Notes: generated by a model not told the origin, from the letters alone. Shown: positions 24,001-32,974, counted from the stretch's first letter. The stretch is 64,000 bases of DNA from Gigantopelta aegis (GCF_016097555.1 NC_054702.1:71405628-71469627); one strand, 5' to 3'. Numbers and translations: made by a program.

Positions 24001-27000
24001 CTATTATATTTTCAGTGTAAATGTTGTGAGGGGTCTATTATATTTTCAGTGTAAATGCTGTGAGGGGTCTACATTATTCTCCAATGGTGCCTTATAATGT
24101 TTCTATTATATTTTCAGTGTAAATGTTGTGAGGGGTCTTCATTATCCTCCACGATGCCTCATACTGTTTCTGTGTTATATTTTCAGTGTAAATGTTGTGA
24201 GGGGTCTACATTATCCTCCAATGGTGCCTTATAATGTTTCTATTATATTTTCAGTGTAAATGCTGTGAGGGGTCTACATTATTCTCCAATGGTGCCTTAT
24301 AATGTTTCTATTATATTTTCAGTGTAAATGTTGTGAGGGGTCTTCATTATCCTCCACGATGCCTCATACTGTTTCTGTGTTATATTTTCAGTGTAAATGT
24401 TGTGAGGGGTCTACATTATTCTCCAATGGTGCCTTATAATGTTTCTATTATATTTTCAGTGTAAATGTTGTGAGGGGTCTTCATTATCCTCCACGATGCC
24501 TCATACTGTTTCTATTATATTTTCAGTGTAAATGTTGTGAGGGGTCTACATTATCCTCCAATGGTGCCTTATAATGTTTCTATTATATTTTCAGTGTAAA
24601 TGTTGTGAGGGGTCTTCATTATCCTCCACGATGCCTCATACTGTTTCTATTATATTTTCAGTGTAAATGTTGTGAGGGGTCTTCATTATCCTCCACGATG
24701 CCTCATACTGTTTCTATTATATTTTCAGTGTAAATGTTGTGAGGGGTCTACATTATCCTCCAATGGTGCCTTATAATGTTTCTATTATATTTTCAGTGTA
24801 AATGTTGTGAGGGGTCTACATTATCCTCCACGATGCCTCATACTGTTTCTGTGTTATATTTTCAGTGTAAATCAGTGTAAATGCTGTGAGGGGTCTACAT
24901 TATCCTCCAATGGTGCCTTATAATGTTTCTATTATATTTTCAGTGTAAATGTTGTGAGGGGTCTACATTATCCTCCAATGGTGCCTTATAATGTTTCTAT
25001 TATATTTTCAGTGTAAATGTTGTGAGGGGTCTACATTATCCTCCACGATGCCTCATACTGTTTCTGTGTTATATTTTCAGTGTAAATGCTGTGAGGGGTC
25101 TACATTATCCTCCAATGGTGCCTTATAATGTTTCTATTATATTTTCAGTGTAAATGCTGTGAGGGGTCTACATTATTCTCCAATGGTGCCTTATAATGTT
25201 TCTATTATATTTTCAGTGTAAATGTTGTGAGGGGTCTTCATTATCCTCCACGATGCCTCATACTGTTTCTGTGTTATATTTTCAGTGTAAATGTTGTGAG
25301 GGGTCTACATTATCCTCCAATGGTGCCTTATAATGTTTCTATTATATTTTCAGTGTAAATGTTGTGAGGGGTCTTCATTATCCTCCACGATGCCTCATAC
25401 TGTTTCTGTGTTATATTTTCAGTGTAAATGTTGTGAGGGGTCTACATTATCCTCCACGATGCCCGACATCTGTGTTGCATACAAGCTGCACCTGGAGTGT
25501 GGTCAACTCGTTAATCTCTATGACTGGCTAAATGTGAGTGTTATTTCATGTAGGTTTTAATTAATCATTTCGCTGAACTGAACTTAAAGAAAAGTAATTG
25601 TATCTCTGTAGTCCAGAATCTAAATTATTTTAAAATTAGCACATGTTTGTGACTCTATCTTAGACCCTCAACCTGCTGACATTAACAAACAAAAAATATA
25701 ATTAAAGTTTACTTTGTTTAGTGACACCACTAGATCACATTGATTAATTAAACATCGGCTAATGGATGTCAAACATTTGGTAATTCTGACACGTAGCCAT
25801 CAGAAGAAACCCACTACATGTTTCCGTTAGCAGCAAGGGATCTTTTATATGCACTTTTCCACAGACAGGAACTGAGATTAACAAAGACAAGAAGATATGT
25901 GAGATATGTTCATTCCTAAGTGTTTTGAGTGAGTATGGCTGACAAAGCATGTACATGGCACAAACACATTAAGAATTCTCTTCAATACAATGTGTTCAGT
26001 TCTTTCCCCCAATGTTTGAAACCTTTTTCTCTGTATCACTTTCAGGCTTTTACATCGGTGGTCACATCAGACAAAGAAAATCAGACGGAAGATCCCAATT
26101 CTAGCAGTATATTACAGTATCCTTTTGTTTGTTCACAGTGTGAACATAGAGAGATTAGAGTAAGTAAAATCACAAGCACTAAATTTATAAAAGTCTATAT
26201 GACTGCTTAGTAACATATGAATGGAAAATCTGTTTAATGACACCTCAGCACATTTTAAACTACAGCTATTTGGTGTCTAATATACGGTTAATTCGACATT
26301 TGATTGAGAGAGAGAGAGAGATAGAAACCCACTGGCAAGAAGTAAGCTAATTCTACTGATAAAGAAGCAATGAATGTTTTATATGCACTTTTCTATGCAG
26401 GACAGTACATACCACAACCTTTTATATACCAGTCGTGGGACACTGATTAAGCTAGTCCCATCGATGGTGATCAATTCTGCAGCCTCAGTCGAGCACTCTA
26501 CCTATGAGCTACATCCCACTCACAGTACTTCCACGTTGTGGCTTGCAGTTGGTTTGTAATAAATAAAGTACTAAACGAGCTTGCTTGTCATACCATTTTT
26601 ATGAAACTGTTATTTAAATTTATTTAAATTGTTTTTAACACTATTTAGATTAATAATTGTACTTTTTAATTTAGAATAAAATTACCTCAGAAATCTTTTT
26701 TTTAAACTTATATTTTCGTGCTTATATCCAATTAAGCATTAAGCATGCTGTCCTGGGCACACACCTCGGCTATCTGGGCTATCTGTCCAGGACAGTGGGT
26801 TAGTTGTTAGTTGGTTAGTGGTTAGTGAGAGAGAACAGGGTGTAGTGGCCTTAAGAACTTGCTCTGGGTTGGAGCTGGTACCAGACTGCGAACCCTGTAC
26901 CTACCAGCCTGTAGTCCGATGGCTTAACCACTGCGCCACCGAGGCCAGTTAGAAATCTTTAGATTGCTGAATCAGAACTTATGTTAGGAACCTTAACTCT

Positions 27001-27113
27001 TCCTTAGAGCCCGATTTATTCGAGCTGTGTCAGAGTTACAGTTCCTTGGTTTCATCAAGCCCACGAAGAGGAAAACTGACCATGTTGCCAGGCTGACCTG
27101 GGGATGTGTCTGA
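6059..27113 (+). CDS. ORC3: Origin recognition complex subunit 3, complete, 20 coding exons, 700 aa
   Basis: ORC3 is a structural AAA+-like subunit of the origin recognition complex, which marks replication origins and loads MCM in the nucleus. Coding exons: 6059-6085, 9486-9528, 9805-9893, 11137-11269, 12049-12209, 12934-13035, 13553-13698, 15615-15774, 16594-16707, 17251-17384, 19260-19323, 19774-19890, 21319-21398, 22018-22151, 22718-22797, 23040-23128, 23600-23741, 25423-25533, 26046-26116, 27008-27113. All introns are GT-AG and the phases join. Family landmarks: SVSRGCFAYK (human SMSKGCFVFK), [95 protein letters not shown] and the terminal [18 protein letters not shown]. Human ORC3 is 711 aa. 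The start is set by homology; an in-frame ATG at 5936 could extend it. The least certain border is the donor at 26117, a weak GTATCC chosen because its phase fits. Confidence 0.95.
7195..7588 (+). mobile_element. tRNA-derived SINE, head type A, (TTTC)n tail
   Basis: In ORC3 intron 1. Begins GACCGGCCTCGGTGGCATCG, with GGTTCGGATCCC as B box, the shared core, and a 3' segment ATATAACCGTAAAATAAAAT ... GCGTCGTTAAATAAAACA followed by a short TTTC run. A perfect 12-bp target duplication TCGTCAATGGAG lies at 7183-7194 and 7589-7600, so the copy is recent or well preserved. Confidence 0.9.
7690..9228 (-). mobile_element. tRNA-derived SINE (reverse), interrupted by a solo LTR
   Basis: 7690-7850 holds the tail and core in reverse (CACATTGATTTGTTAATCAT, ATCTTTTATATGCACCATC, CATAGACAGGATAGCACATA). 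9120-9228 holds the rest and the head (GGCTGGAATGAGAAATAGCC, TTTACCACTGGGCTACATCC). The pieces are contiguous in other copies of the family in this window. Confidence 0.8.
7851..9114. mobile_element. Solo LTR of an LTR retrotransposon (fossil), about 1264 bp
   Basis: Starts TGTCACGG and ends CCGTGACA, so it has 5'-TG...CA-3' with an 8-bp terminal inverted repeat. A perfect 5-bp target duplication CACAA lies at 7846-7850 and 9115-9119. No internal coding region or second LTR is present, as expected after LTR-LTR recombination. It contains an internal direct duplication of about 110 bp (near 8220-8330 and 8328-8440). It sits in ORC3 intron 1 inside an older SINE. The clade is not assignable from the LTR alone. 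A TIR DNA element is the alternative, but 5-bp duplication plus TG/CA favours an LTR. Confidence 0.72.
9549..9736. mobile_element. hAT-like MITE, CAGGGYTAG termini, copy 1
   Basis: Begins CAGGGTTAGATCTTGCACTC and ends GAGCTAGCCCTG, giving imperfect inverted termini. Length is about 188 bp. It starts only 20 bp after the donor of ORC3 exon 2. Related copies are at 11454-11636 and 17414-17796. No exact 8-bp duplication was found, so the superfamily call is tentative. Confidence 0.55.
10052..10272. mobile_element. Probable MITE with degenerate GC-rich inverted ends
   Basis: The left end (CTGCCAGATTTATATAGGGG) and the reverse complement of the right end (CATCAGGGCCGGATTTAGAC) share a TTTA-containing core followed by G/C-rich runs of GGGG and CCCC. 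It lies in ORC3 intron 3. No coding capacity. The termini are degenerate, so the boundaries are approximate. Confidence 0.4.
10301..10380. repeat. Near-perfect 80-bp palindrome (hairpin)
   Basis: Two arms of about 38 bp, TAAACCCCTACATATAAA... and ...ATTTATATGTAGGGTGTTTA, flank the short centre CCTTAG. Only one or two mismatches or single-base gaps are seen. It lies in ORC3 intron 3, just right of the probable MITE ending near 10272. Confidence 0.85.
11454..11636. mobile_element. hAT-like MITE, CAGGGYTAG termini, copy 2 (inverted relative to copy 1)
   Basis: Begins CAGGACTAGCTCTGGATGAG and ends CTCGCCA-like ...GGCGAGTGCCAGACCTAGCCCTG. This is the reverse orientation of the 9549-9736 copy. It lies in ORC3 intron 4. 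About 183 bp. Confidence 0.55.
12427..12697 (-). mobile_element. tRNA-derived SINE, reverse
   Basis: In ORC3 intron 5. Reverse tail TTTGTTTAATGACACCACTA, core GGGATCTTTTATATGCACCA and GGATAGCACATACCACTACC, head remnants GAATGAGAAATAGCTCAATG and GCTTTACCACAGTGCTACAT. Diverged compared with the copies that keep clear target duplications. Confidence 0.8.
13670..14799 (+). repeat. 61-bp minisatellite, 19 copies, each carrying the ORC3 exon 7 splice donor
   Basis: The unit reads ...GTGCTGCAGGACTTCAYTGT CATATGCAG then GTATCTCAAACAGGGTTACA CTGATTACAGAC. The first unit is the real end of exon 7 (to 13698) and its donor GTATCT. The other 18 copies lie inside intron 7. Copies differ at a few positions (CACTG/CATTG, GCTGC/GGTGC). 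One copy lacks a few bases near 13890. The last donor-like copy is near 14787. Confidence 0.95.
15227..15600. mobile_element. TTAA-flanked MITE abutting ORC3 exon 8
   Basis: Begins TTAAAGGGACATTCCTGAGT and ends CAATGTCCCTTTAA. The inner sequence is colinear with 54170-54779 and partly with 61478-61841 (GTACATACGAAATTATT, AGAAACTGATATTCTAAACA). Length is 374 bp with no ORF. It ends 14 bp before the first base of exon 8, so the branch point and part of the pyrimidine tract of intron 7 must be supplied by, or lie beside, the element. Confidence 0.8.
17414..17796. mobile_element. hAT-like MITE, CAGG(G/C) termini, copy 3 (longer)
   Basis: Starts CAGGCCTTGCTCTGGCACTC and ends CACCCAGAGCTAGCTCTG. 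The middle is expanded relative to the two 185-bp copies and includes an extra AT-rich stretch. It begins 29 bp after the donor of ORC3 exon 10. Confidence 0.5.
17858..18302 (+). mobile_element. Truncated tRNA-derived SINE, split by a type D SINE
   Basis: 17858-17929 is core (GTGCTTATTAAAGATCCCTTGCTGCTAAT in two adjacent blocks). 18185-18302 resumes at GATGTAGCAGGTTTCC and runs to the tail GAAACAAAACAAACTTTG. The intervening 17930-18184 is a reverse type D SINE. A near duplication AAAAATGTAG / AAAAAGATGTAG borders the insert. Confidence 0.7.
17930..18184 (-). mobile_element. tRNA-derived SINE, type D, reverse
   Basis: Reads TTTCATTTCAACTTATTTTC at its 3'-tail side, CACACCTCAGCTATCTGGGC, CCAGGACAGTGGGTTAG and, at the head, GCGACCCCTGTATCTTTCAG ... 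GATGGCTTAACAACG. The same arrangement recurs at 26699-26950 and 36017-36283. It lies in ORC3 intron 10. Confidence 0.78.
18855..19216. mobile_element. MITE with GTGTTTTCCCTAG inverted termini
   Basis: Left TAGTGTTTTCCCTAGC...TTTTAGCATGGTACATC is inverted on the right as GTGTACCATGCCATGCC... CTAGGGACAACACTTA. The inner sequence is AT-rich with no ORF. The short 5'-GTGTT...CCC termini resemble hAT MITEs. It ends about 43 bp before ORC3 exon 11. Confidence 0.6.
20536..20927 (-). mobile_element. tRNA-derived SINE, head type A, reverse, full length
   Basis: In ORC3 intron 12. The reverse head GACGCCACCGAGGCCG, B box GGGATCCGAACCC and core are all present. The 3' tail side is AAAAGAAGAAAGAAATGC. 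A 14-bp target duplication GTTTGTGGTTTTTA lies at 20521-20534 and 20928-20941. Confidence 0.88.
21446..21735. repeat. Dispersed repeat, copy 2 (paired with 3145-3520)
   Basis: In ORC3 intron 13. Blocks GAGGGGAACTATAGGTTTTA, GATTTCAAGATATTGAG, TTTGACTTTCATGGGAATTT, CATGGCCCTTGAATTTAGGA and GCTTTAGCAGTACTCTC line up in order with the copy near 3.3 kb. Confidence 0.5.
23210..23535 (+). repeat. Degenerate short repeats rich in AAGCTATATRCAGTGG-like motifs
   Basis: ORC3 intron 16 contains loosely recurring motifs such as AAGCTATACAGTGGGTAG, AAGCTATATATGGTGG and AAGCTACATGCAGTGGTAG, about 40-60 bp apart. It looks like a decayed tandem array. No gene seen. Confidence 0.4.
23925..25443 (+). repeat. 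68/70-bp minisatellite, about 23 copies, each carrying the ORC3 exon 18 splice acceptor
   Basis: Each unit has TTATATTTTCAG followed by TGTAAATGTTGTGAGGGGTC and a variant ending, either AATGGTGCC TTATAATG or CACGATGCC TCATACTG. The last unit, with acceptor at 25411-25422, is the real start of exon 18 ([18 protein letters not shown]). Units with CTATTATATT are 68 bp and those with CTGTGTTATATT are 70 bp. One copy near 24040 is shortened, and a 12-bp micro-duplication occurs near 24862. Confidence 0.95.
25700..25870 (-). mobile_element. SINE fragment, reverse, head missing
   Basis: In ORC3 intron 18. TTTGTTTAGTGACACCACTA tail, GATGTCAAACATTTGG, then GCAAGGGATCTTTTATATGC and CCACAGACAGGA, where similarity stops. 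Confidence 0.7.
26231..26517 (-). mobile_element. Diverged tRNA-derived SINE, reverse
   Basis: In ORC3 intron 19. Tail TGTTTAATGACACCTCAGCA, core ATGTTTTATATGCACTTTTC and GACAGTACATACCACAACC, head ACTCTACCTATGAGCTACAT. It contains a short (GA)n run. The same variant (CCTCAGCACATTT...) appears at 31262-31549. Confidence 0.65.
26699..26950 (-). mobile_element. tRNA-derived SINE, type D, reverse, full length
   Basis: In ORC3 intron 19. Motifs TTTTCGTGCTTATATCC, CACACACCTCGGCTATCTGG, GACAGTGGGTTAG, head CTGCGAACCCTGTACCTACC and GCGCCACCGAGGCCAG. A 10-bp target duplication AGAAATCTTT lies at 26689-26698 and 26951-26960. It ends 57 bp before the last ORC3 exon. Confidence 0.85.
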
Positions 27114-27338
27114 AGTAGATCCTCTCTCTGTGTGTTACTGTCATTGAGTATTGTTGCAAATCTCAAGTGTCTTGTTTGTGTGATTAGAACTGGCAGAACT
27201 TGGAAGACTTTTGAAGTGAGGAAATGCTGAACACAGTAAACAACTTGCATAGATGTCACAAGTTGGGGGGCCAGGGGAGCAAAATTCGTAACTCTGAAAA
27301 TAACACATTGGGGCCCCTGTTGGAAGGTGAATTTATAC

Positions 27339-27344
27339 ATTAAA
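27339..27344 (+). promoter_or_regulatory. Candidate ORC3 polyadenylation signal (ATTAAA)
   Basis: First canonical-variant signal downstream of the ORC3 stop at 27113. It lies about 226 bp into the putative 3' UTR. No AATAAA was noticed in the first kilobase. Confidence 0.35.
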
Positions 27345-27842
27345 GGTCCCTTCCGTTGCTGGTATGATCCAGTGCCTTTTGGGTTTTGCTGGTGGACTTA
27401 GGAAGACAAATGATTGTTTTAAGAAATCATCTTTATTTATAACGGTTGAATGCAAATATATTGTTATTAATCATTGAGAAGAACACATCTGAAATGGAAT
27501 GTTGAATGTTCATTTGTATAAATATTTCTATGACTGATGTTTGTATCGACTAGCATATATATTTTAATTAGACCAAATTATAAACTATGGTTGTTCATCT
27601 GATTACATATAGTAACATATAGAATTCAATGGTAAAATTTCTACACTTATTTTTGAGAATATATTTAAAAAAAAAAAAAAATTGGTTGGTGGTTTTCGTT
27701 TTTTGCTGTTTTCAGTTTGGTATTTTGTGTATCATGTAGTGTTTATATCACAGTTTATTGTCCGCCTGACACTATTAGTCATTTCCAGACTAAAATGTTT
27801 ATGTCCTATGTACTTTCTTTATTTTAAAATACAAATATATAG

Positions 27843-27990
27843 AGGATACTCCCCGAGTGTCTTGTGATATCATAATTTATCAGCACGAATTGATAAAAGT
27901 ATGAAATCCGAGGCTTGCCGAGGATTTTATACTTTTTTCAATGAGTACTGATGAATCATGATATCACAAGACACGAGGGGGGTATTCTTT
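27843..27990. repeat. 148-bp fold-back palindrome
   Basis: The left arm contains GTGTCTTGTGATATCATAAT and TATCAGCAC; the right arm contains GTACTGATGAATCATGATAT then CACAAGACACGAGG. The inner parts TGATAAAAGTATGAAATCC and GGATTTTATACTTTTTTCA also pair, around the centre GAGGCTTGCCGA. It is a complete fold-back with scattered mismatches, about 730 bp downstream of ORC3. Confidence 0.8.
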
Positions 27991-28344
27991 TTATCATCCA
28001 TTATCATTCTTTTCATTTGCGACAGTTGTAAACAATGTTTGTAATGTGGATTGAATGTCAGCGGTAGACTCGTTAACTCGCAGAACGGCAGTGGTGTGAC
28101 ATCACTAATGGTAGGTTTAGCGCTGAAACAAACACAGTGACATAACAAAACAATGTCTTGTGATTAAAATTTGACCAATCAAGATTATAAGAAGTGATAT
28201 CTCCTGCGGAGATATCGCAGGAGATATCGCAAATTATAGTGCCAGCAATATCTCCTACAAAAGCCTTTAATAGATGATAATTTTTAAATCTTTTTTCATG
28301 AGTAGGCAACAGTTATTTATACATTATATCTTCAAAAATATTAA

Positions 28345-28826
28345 ACAGTTTCAAAGGTATGTTTAGTCCATATAACTTTATAATGTATAATGAAAAAAGT
28401 TGTATTAGAAACATTACTAAGTTATAAACCCATACCAACTCAAAAATGTTTTTTTACTAAAAATTGTTTGTTTAAATAAAAACGTTTCTTGACAAATTAC
28501 CGTTCAGTTATATATATTAATATCATATTTAATCCAGGGGTGAAGACAAAATGCTAGAACAGCCTTGGCTGCATTGCTATCGAAATAATCAGTACACCGA
28601 GACTAAAGGTATAGTAGAGCCGGACATGCTTTATGTTGGCTGTTCCATTAGTTATCTTCAACTATGCAACTACGTAATTTGATGATAATTTGTAGAGAAA
28701 CCTTTTTTAAATTTTATTTGAGTTTGTATGGGTTTAAAACTAAAAAATATGTTTTTATATGAATTTTAACTTCATTTATTAAAGAATTATATGCCAATTC
28801 ATTGGTTCCTTTTTGAAGCAAACAGA
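28345..28826. mobile_element. MITE with long inverted repeats (AAACCCATACCAACTCAAA type), copy 1
   Basis: The left arm carries TTATAAACCCATACCAACTC; the right arm carries TTTGAGTTTGTATGGGTTTA followed by TTTTTATATGAATTTTAAC and CATTTATTAAAG. The outer right end (GGTTCCTTTTTGAAGCAAAC) matches the copy at 32975-33651. No coding capacity. Confidence 0.65.
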
Positions 28827-31261
28827 CTATAAATAAAAGAATGAATGATGCACATTAGTATTATCTACACATTTAAGAAAGGGTCTAGATATTTTAGCAT
28901 TTTTCTTCAAATAAAACAAAAAAAAACAGTGATCCATTGTATTGTGTCAATGTTTTAACGTAATGATTTGAGGAATATTTTAGAAAGACTAAAATGACAA
29001 CTACTGTTTAGAACATTTTAGTAATTGTTATAAATGCACGAAAAACGTCTCGGTATATTATGAGTCGGATGTTACCTGAAACGGTCTTTAAAAGTAATTT
29101 GTTATCAAAACTTGCTTGAATAAAATGACACTAGCAAAAACCAGGATTTAATTTTTCATCACCATCAACAGGAACATATAAATGGTGTGGCGGGAGAAAT
29201 GGATGTGATTGGGGTGGGTATATGACATGGTACACCTCTGGCTATGCCAGCAATAAATGGGAATTATTGATTTTGTTGTAAGTTCACAACAAATTTATGT
29301 AAGGATTGTGCTTCATTTTACAGTTTATTTAAAATGATAAATGTGTTTTAGTTCAACCAGTAAAAATCCCCCAACAAATACATATACCTGATTTATCAAA
29401 AAACTATTGATACTCTCATGTGCAATTTAGGTGTGTGTAGATAAAATTATTATCTTAGTGGGTGTTTTTTGGGTGCAAGTGGGATTCTCCATGTGCGTAA
29501 TGGTCAGTCTCGTCAAGAATAATAAATTATGTTTCTTCTCCTGAGTTGCATCTTATTCTAGATGATAAATCAGAGAAATGGCCCAGTTAGTGAGCACTCA
29601 CCAAAGATTGTAACATCAAAATCTCAATCACCAGTTATTTTATGTTCCAGTTACAAATTAAGCTTTGTTGTGCTGGAGCATGTTTAGGACATCATTATTT
29701 ATATTTTCAGTAAATGTTTGATGTGTTATGCAATGGTGAATGTGTATTCCAAATAACGTAATGGTTTGAAATACTTGATTCATTTATGGCGGTAATATTT
29801 TGACATGTAAAGACTGAAAATCGGAAATGTTTATGCTTTAACTGTAGACAGATATGTGAATTAATATAAGCCATGTATCTTTCTAACTGAACTCCTTATT
29901 TTGTAAATGACATGGGCTCAATAAAAAGTTAAAACATTTTTAGGAAAAAATTGTACTCACTCCACAGTAATGGGAAATATTTAAAATTCACTCGTTTTTT
30001 CTATCAAATGTTACATATGTATGATGTTGCTTAGGTTGACAGTTATTGGCAGAATGATTTTAAAAATAGTTTCTATCTCTTGTACAATATATATAAAAAA
30101 AAACATCTGTTGCAGCTTTCCTCTTAATGCTTTGAACTCCTCGTGCACAAGTACTTTCACAACAATCGAATAGCACAGGTACAGAAATATATCTCCAAAC
30201 ATTGTTGGCATTTTCCCACTCGAAAAACAATTAATGTTCATTATGGTTCCTGTTTCTCTTCACTGTCAAGTAAATAGCTTATCTTAGTTATGGGAGTTCG
30301 TCATGGAAGACGTCTACTGGCATAGTCTGTAACAGAAATTAAACGGAAGAGTATAGCAGAAAGATACAGGTAATAATAAGCTGCGTTCCTGATTAAAATG
30401 GCCGTCGTGGCATCCATCGTAGAATAACTCTTTACCCGAGCACCACAGAAGCAATTGTAAGAAGGAATGTGATAAACTGAAATTTAACTAGAAAATTGTT
30501 GGAATGCACATACATTAAAATATATTTTTTTAAAGTACCGGAATTGCATAGACGTGAAATGCATGCATTAAATTCCAGATTGCAGTGTTAATTTTTGCCA
30601 CCTTGTTTCACCTTGCAATAATGTATGATCCTGATATACGTATTAAATTAACGGATTATTGTTACAGTTTGGTTATTTTTCTGTCTCATAACATTATAAT
30701 ATGTTTTAGTGTGTGTGGTTTTGGGTTGGGGGTTTGGTGGGGTTTTTTAATATATATTTTAAGTAAATGCTCTATAAACGTACTCTGTGAAAAACTGTGT
30801 AATGGGTATCACTAAAATTACTCTTCTGCTTAAGATGATCATATCGATGTTCATTTGGGCAACATGCCCATTAGGCCCGGTGATTTAAGACAAAATGATG
30901 CAATGTTTTCTCTTGCATCTTAAGTTCCATGTATACTATACTATATTGATCTAAGGAAGGAACCATATTGTAATTGTCAGTTTTAATTTTAAGAACCACT
31001 TCTCATACCGGTCATTATCATTATGATCTGTTGTTGAAAATAAAAACGTAACATAAACTATTACCATTTCAACAAAAGGTTTGGCAGTCACTGCAGCCGA
31101 GTATCCTTTTCTCATGTGGAGCAGAACAGTAGATAAAAATGCTGACAACAAAGATTTATGGCGCTGCCAATAGAACAGGAATGGTTTCCCTGCCAAGTTG
31201 ACGTAATGCACTTTGACTGGTAATACGTTAAGTCAGTTGTGGAGGCTGAGCTATTAAAGGA
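28827..31261. other. Intergenic DNA with no supported gene
   Basis: AT-rich, with only short ORFs (76-86 codons) that show no recognisable motif and no consistent splice context. No tandem array or SINE was seen in this interval. Confidence 0.4.
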
Positions 31262-31870
31262 AAGGAACACTCGCTTAGCGATACCTCAGCACATTTAACA
31301 CTAAAGCTATCTGGAGTCTTAAAAAAAACCTTCGACACTCTATCGACATGGCGAGAGGGAAACCCACTGCTGCCTCATACGCTACGCCTACCGACTAGCA
31401 GCAATGAATCTTTTATATATAAGCAATTGACCATGAACAGGACAGCCATACCACGGTTTTTGATACACAGTTTGTGTGTGCACTGATTATAATAAAAGTC
31501 CCTAATGTCTTTCCTGCGACCCATCGTATGTACGACAAGCGCTCTATCACAGAGCGTTGAGCGCTCGCCTGAGGTACTTGTTTCTCAGGATCTAACCACC
31601 TCAGTGGATCCATTTTTCCTCGCTTCAACCAATGCACCGCGACTGGTCAAAGGCCGTGGTATATGCTTTCATATCTGTGGTAAAGTCCATATAAAAGATT
31701 TCTTGCTGCATAAGGAAAAATTTAGCTGGTTTCCTGATGACTACGAGTCAGAATTACCAAATGCTTGACATCCCAATAGCTGATGGTGAATTAATCAATG
31801 TGCTCTAGTGGTGTCGTTAAACAAAACAAATGTTAACTCTATCACTGAGTTACATCCCGATCCTGTGGCA
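31262..31870 (-). mobile_element. Diverged SINE, reverse, split by a type C SINE
   Basis: 31262-31549 is tail to near the head (GATACCTCAGCACATTTAAC, GGCGAGAGGGAAACCCACTG, CGACAAGCGCTCTATCAC). The remaining head ACTCTATCACTGAGTTACAT follows the insert at about 31836-31860. The repeated CTCTATCAC is the probable target duplication. Confidence 0.65.
31550..31835 (+). mobile_element. tRNA-derived SINE, head type C
   Basis: Head GAGCGTTGAGCGCTCGCCTGAG, B-box-like CAGGATCTAACCACCTC, core CAAAGGCCGTGGTATATGC and ATATAAAAGATTTCTTGCTG, tail AATGTGCTCTAGTGGTGTCG TTAAACAAAACAAA in two blocks. The other type C copies are at 35587-35890, 36310-36430 and 46323-46646. Confidence 0.75.
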
Positions 31871-32199
31871 ATATTAATTTGTGATCAAATTTGAAAAGCA
31901 ATAAATCATTAACAACCTCTTGCACTCGTAAGCATATAAGTATATAATTTTGGTTTAAAGATATAGTCGGGGTTTGTTAGCAGACTGGTTTCAAACACTG
32001 GCTGGCGTACAGGTAACGATATGGCGTTCCTGTTATACTGTTACAGTTAAAGAACCAGGCTCATGGCACATTATTAATAAAAAACATGAAAGTGACTTCT
32101 GTAACACGCTTGACCCCCCAAAAAAATATTTAAAAATTAAAAATACTGCCCGAGTTTATTTTAGCACAGGCGACCCATGAAGTAGCATGTGGCGACTGA

Positions 32200-32645
32200 T
32201 AATTCTGACAGGTTGAAAAAAACCCCGTAACATTTTCTATTAGCAGCAAGGAATCGTTTATATGAACTTTCCCAACCGATAAATCGCCTTATGCACGATC
32301 GGACTAAGATCGATCCTCGTCGGTGGGCCCATTGGACATGTCCTCGTTCCAGTCAGTGCTGTACAACTGGTATGTACCATCGTGTCTCTTAATCGACTGA
32401 TCCTCGTCAGTGGGCCCACTGGTTTTTTTCTCGTCCCAACCAGTGCACCACGACTGGTATATCCAAGCCCGTGGTATGTGCTATCCTGTCTGTGGAATGG
32501 TACATATAAAAGATCCCTTACTACTAATGGAAAAAAATGTAGTGGGTTTCCTCTCTAAGACTGTCAAAACAACCTAATGTTTGACATCCAATAGCCGATG
32601 ATCAATAAATCAATGTGCTCTAGTGGTATAGTTAAACAAAACTGA
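32200..32645 (+). mobile_element. Two rearranged SINE segments
   Basis: 32380-32645 is a + strand SINE beginning near TGTCTCTTAATCGACTGATC, with GCACCACGACTGGTATATCC, GTACATATAAAAGATCCCTT and a tail to TTAAACAAAAC. 32200-32380 holds a scrambled reverse piece (GCAGCAAGGAATCGTTTATA) plus a forward piece (GATCGATCCTCGTCGGTGGG). The TGTCTCTTAATCGACTGA start is shared with the copy at 49372. Confidence 0.65.
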
Positions 32646-32659
32646 CTTTAAGTTAATAG

Positions 32660-32855
32660 AAAAGAGTATCCCATGGAGTTGCCTCTTATTTGCTGTGTGG
32701 TTCTTAACCAATGTCCGACGCCATATAACCGTAAATAAAAACGTGATGCGTGCGTCGTTAAATAAAATATTCCTCTCATTTTTTCCCCACAGACACGACC
32801 TAGACCTTTTATATGCCAGTCGTGGAGCACTGGTTGGGATGGGAAAACACGTTTC
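32660..32855. mobile_element. SINE tail (+) joined to a reversed SINE core fragment
   Basis: 32660-32775 is a + strand 3' half (GTGTGGTTCTTAACCAATGT, GACGCCATATAACCGTAAAT, GTGCGTCGTTAAATAAAAT). 32778-32855 is reversed core (CCACAGACACGACCTAGACC, ATGCCAGTCGTGGAGCACTG). Confidence 0.6.
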
Positions 32856-32974
32856 AAAATTGCTCATACTTATATTCAACTACGGTTCAAATATTTTTGA
32901 ACTGGGAAGTCAACTAGCACAAGATGATGATTGTTGCTCAATTTTTCAAGCCCAGTAGTTTTATATATTCTATA

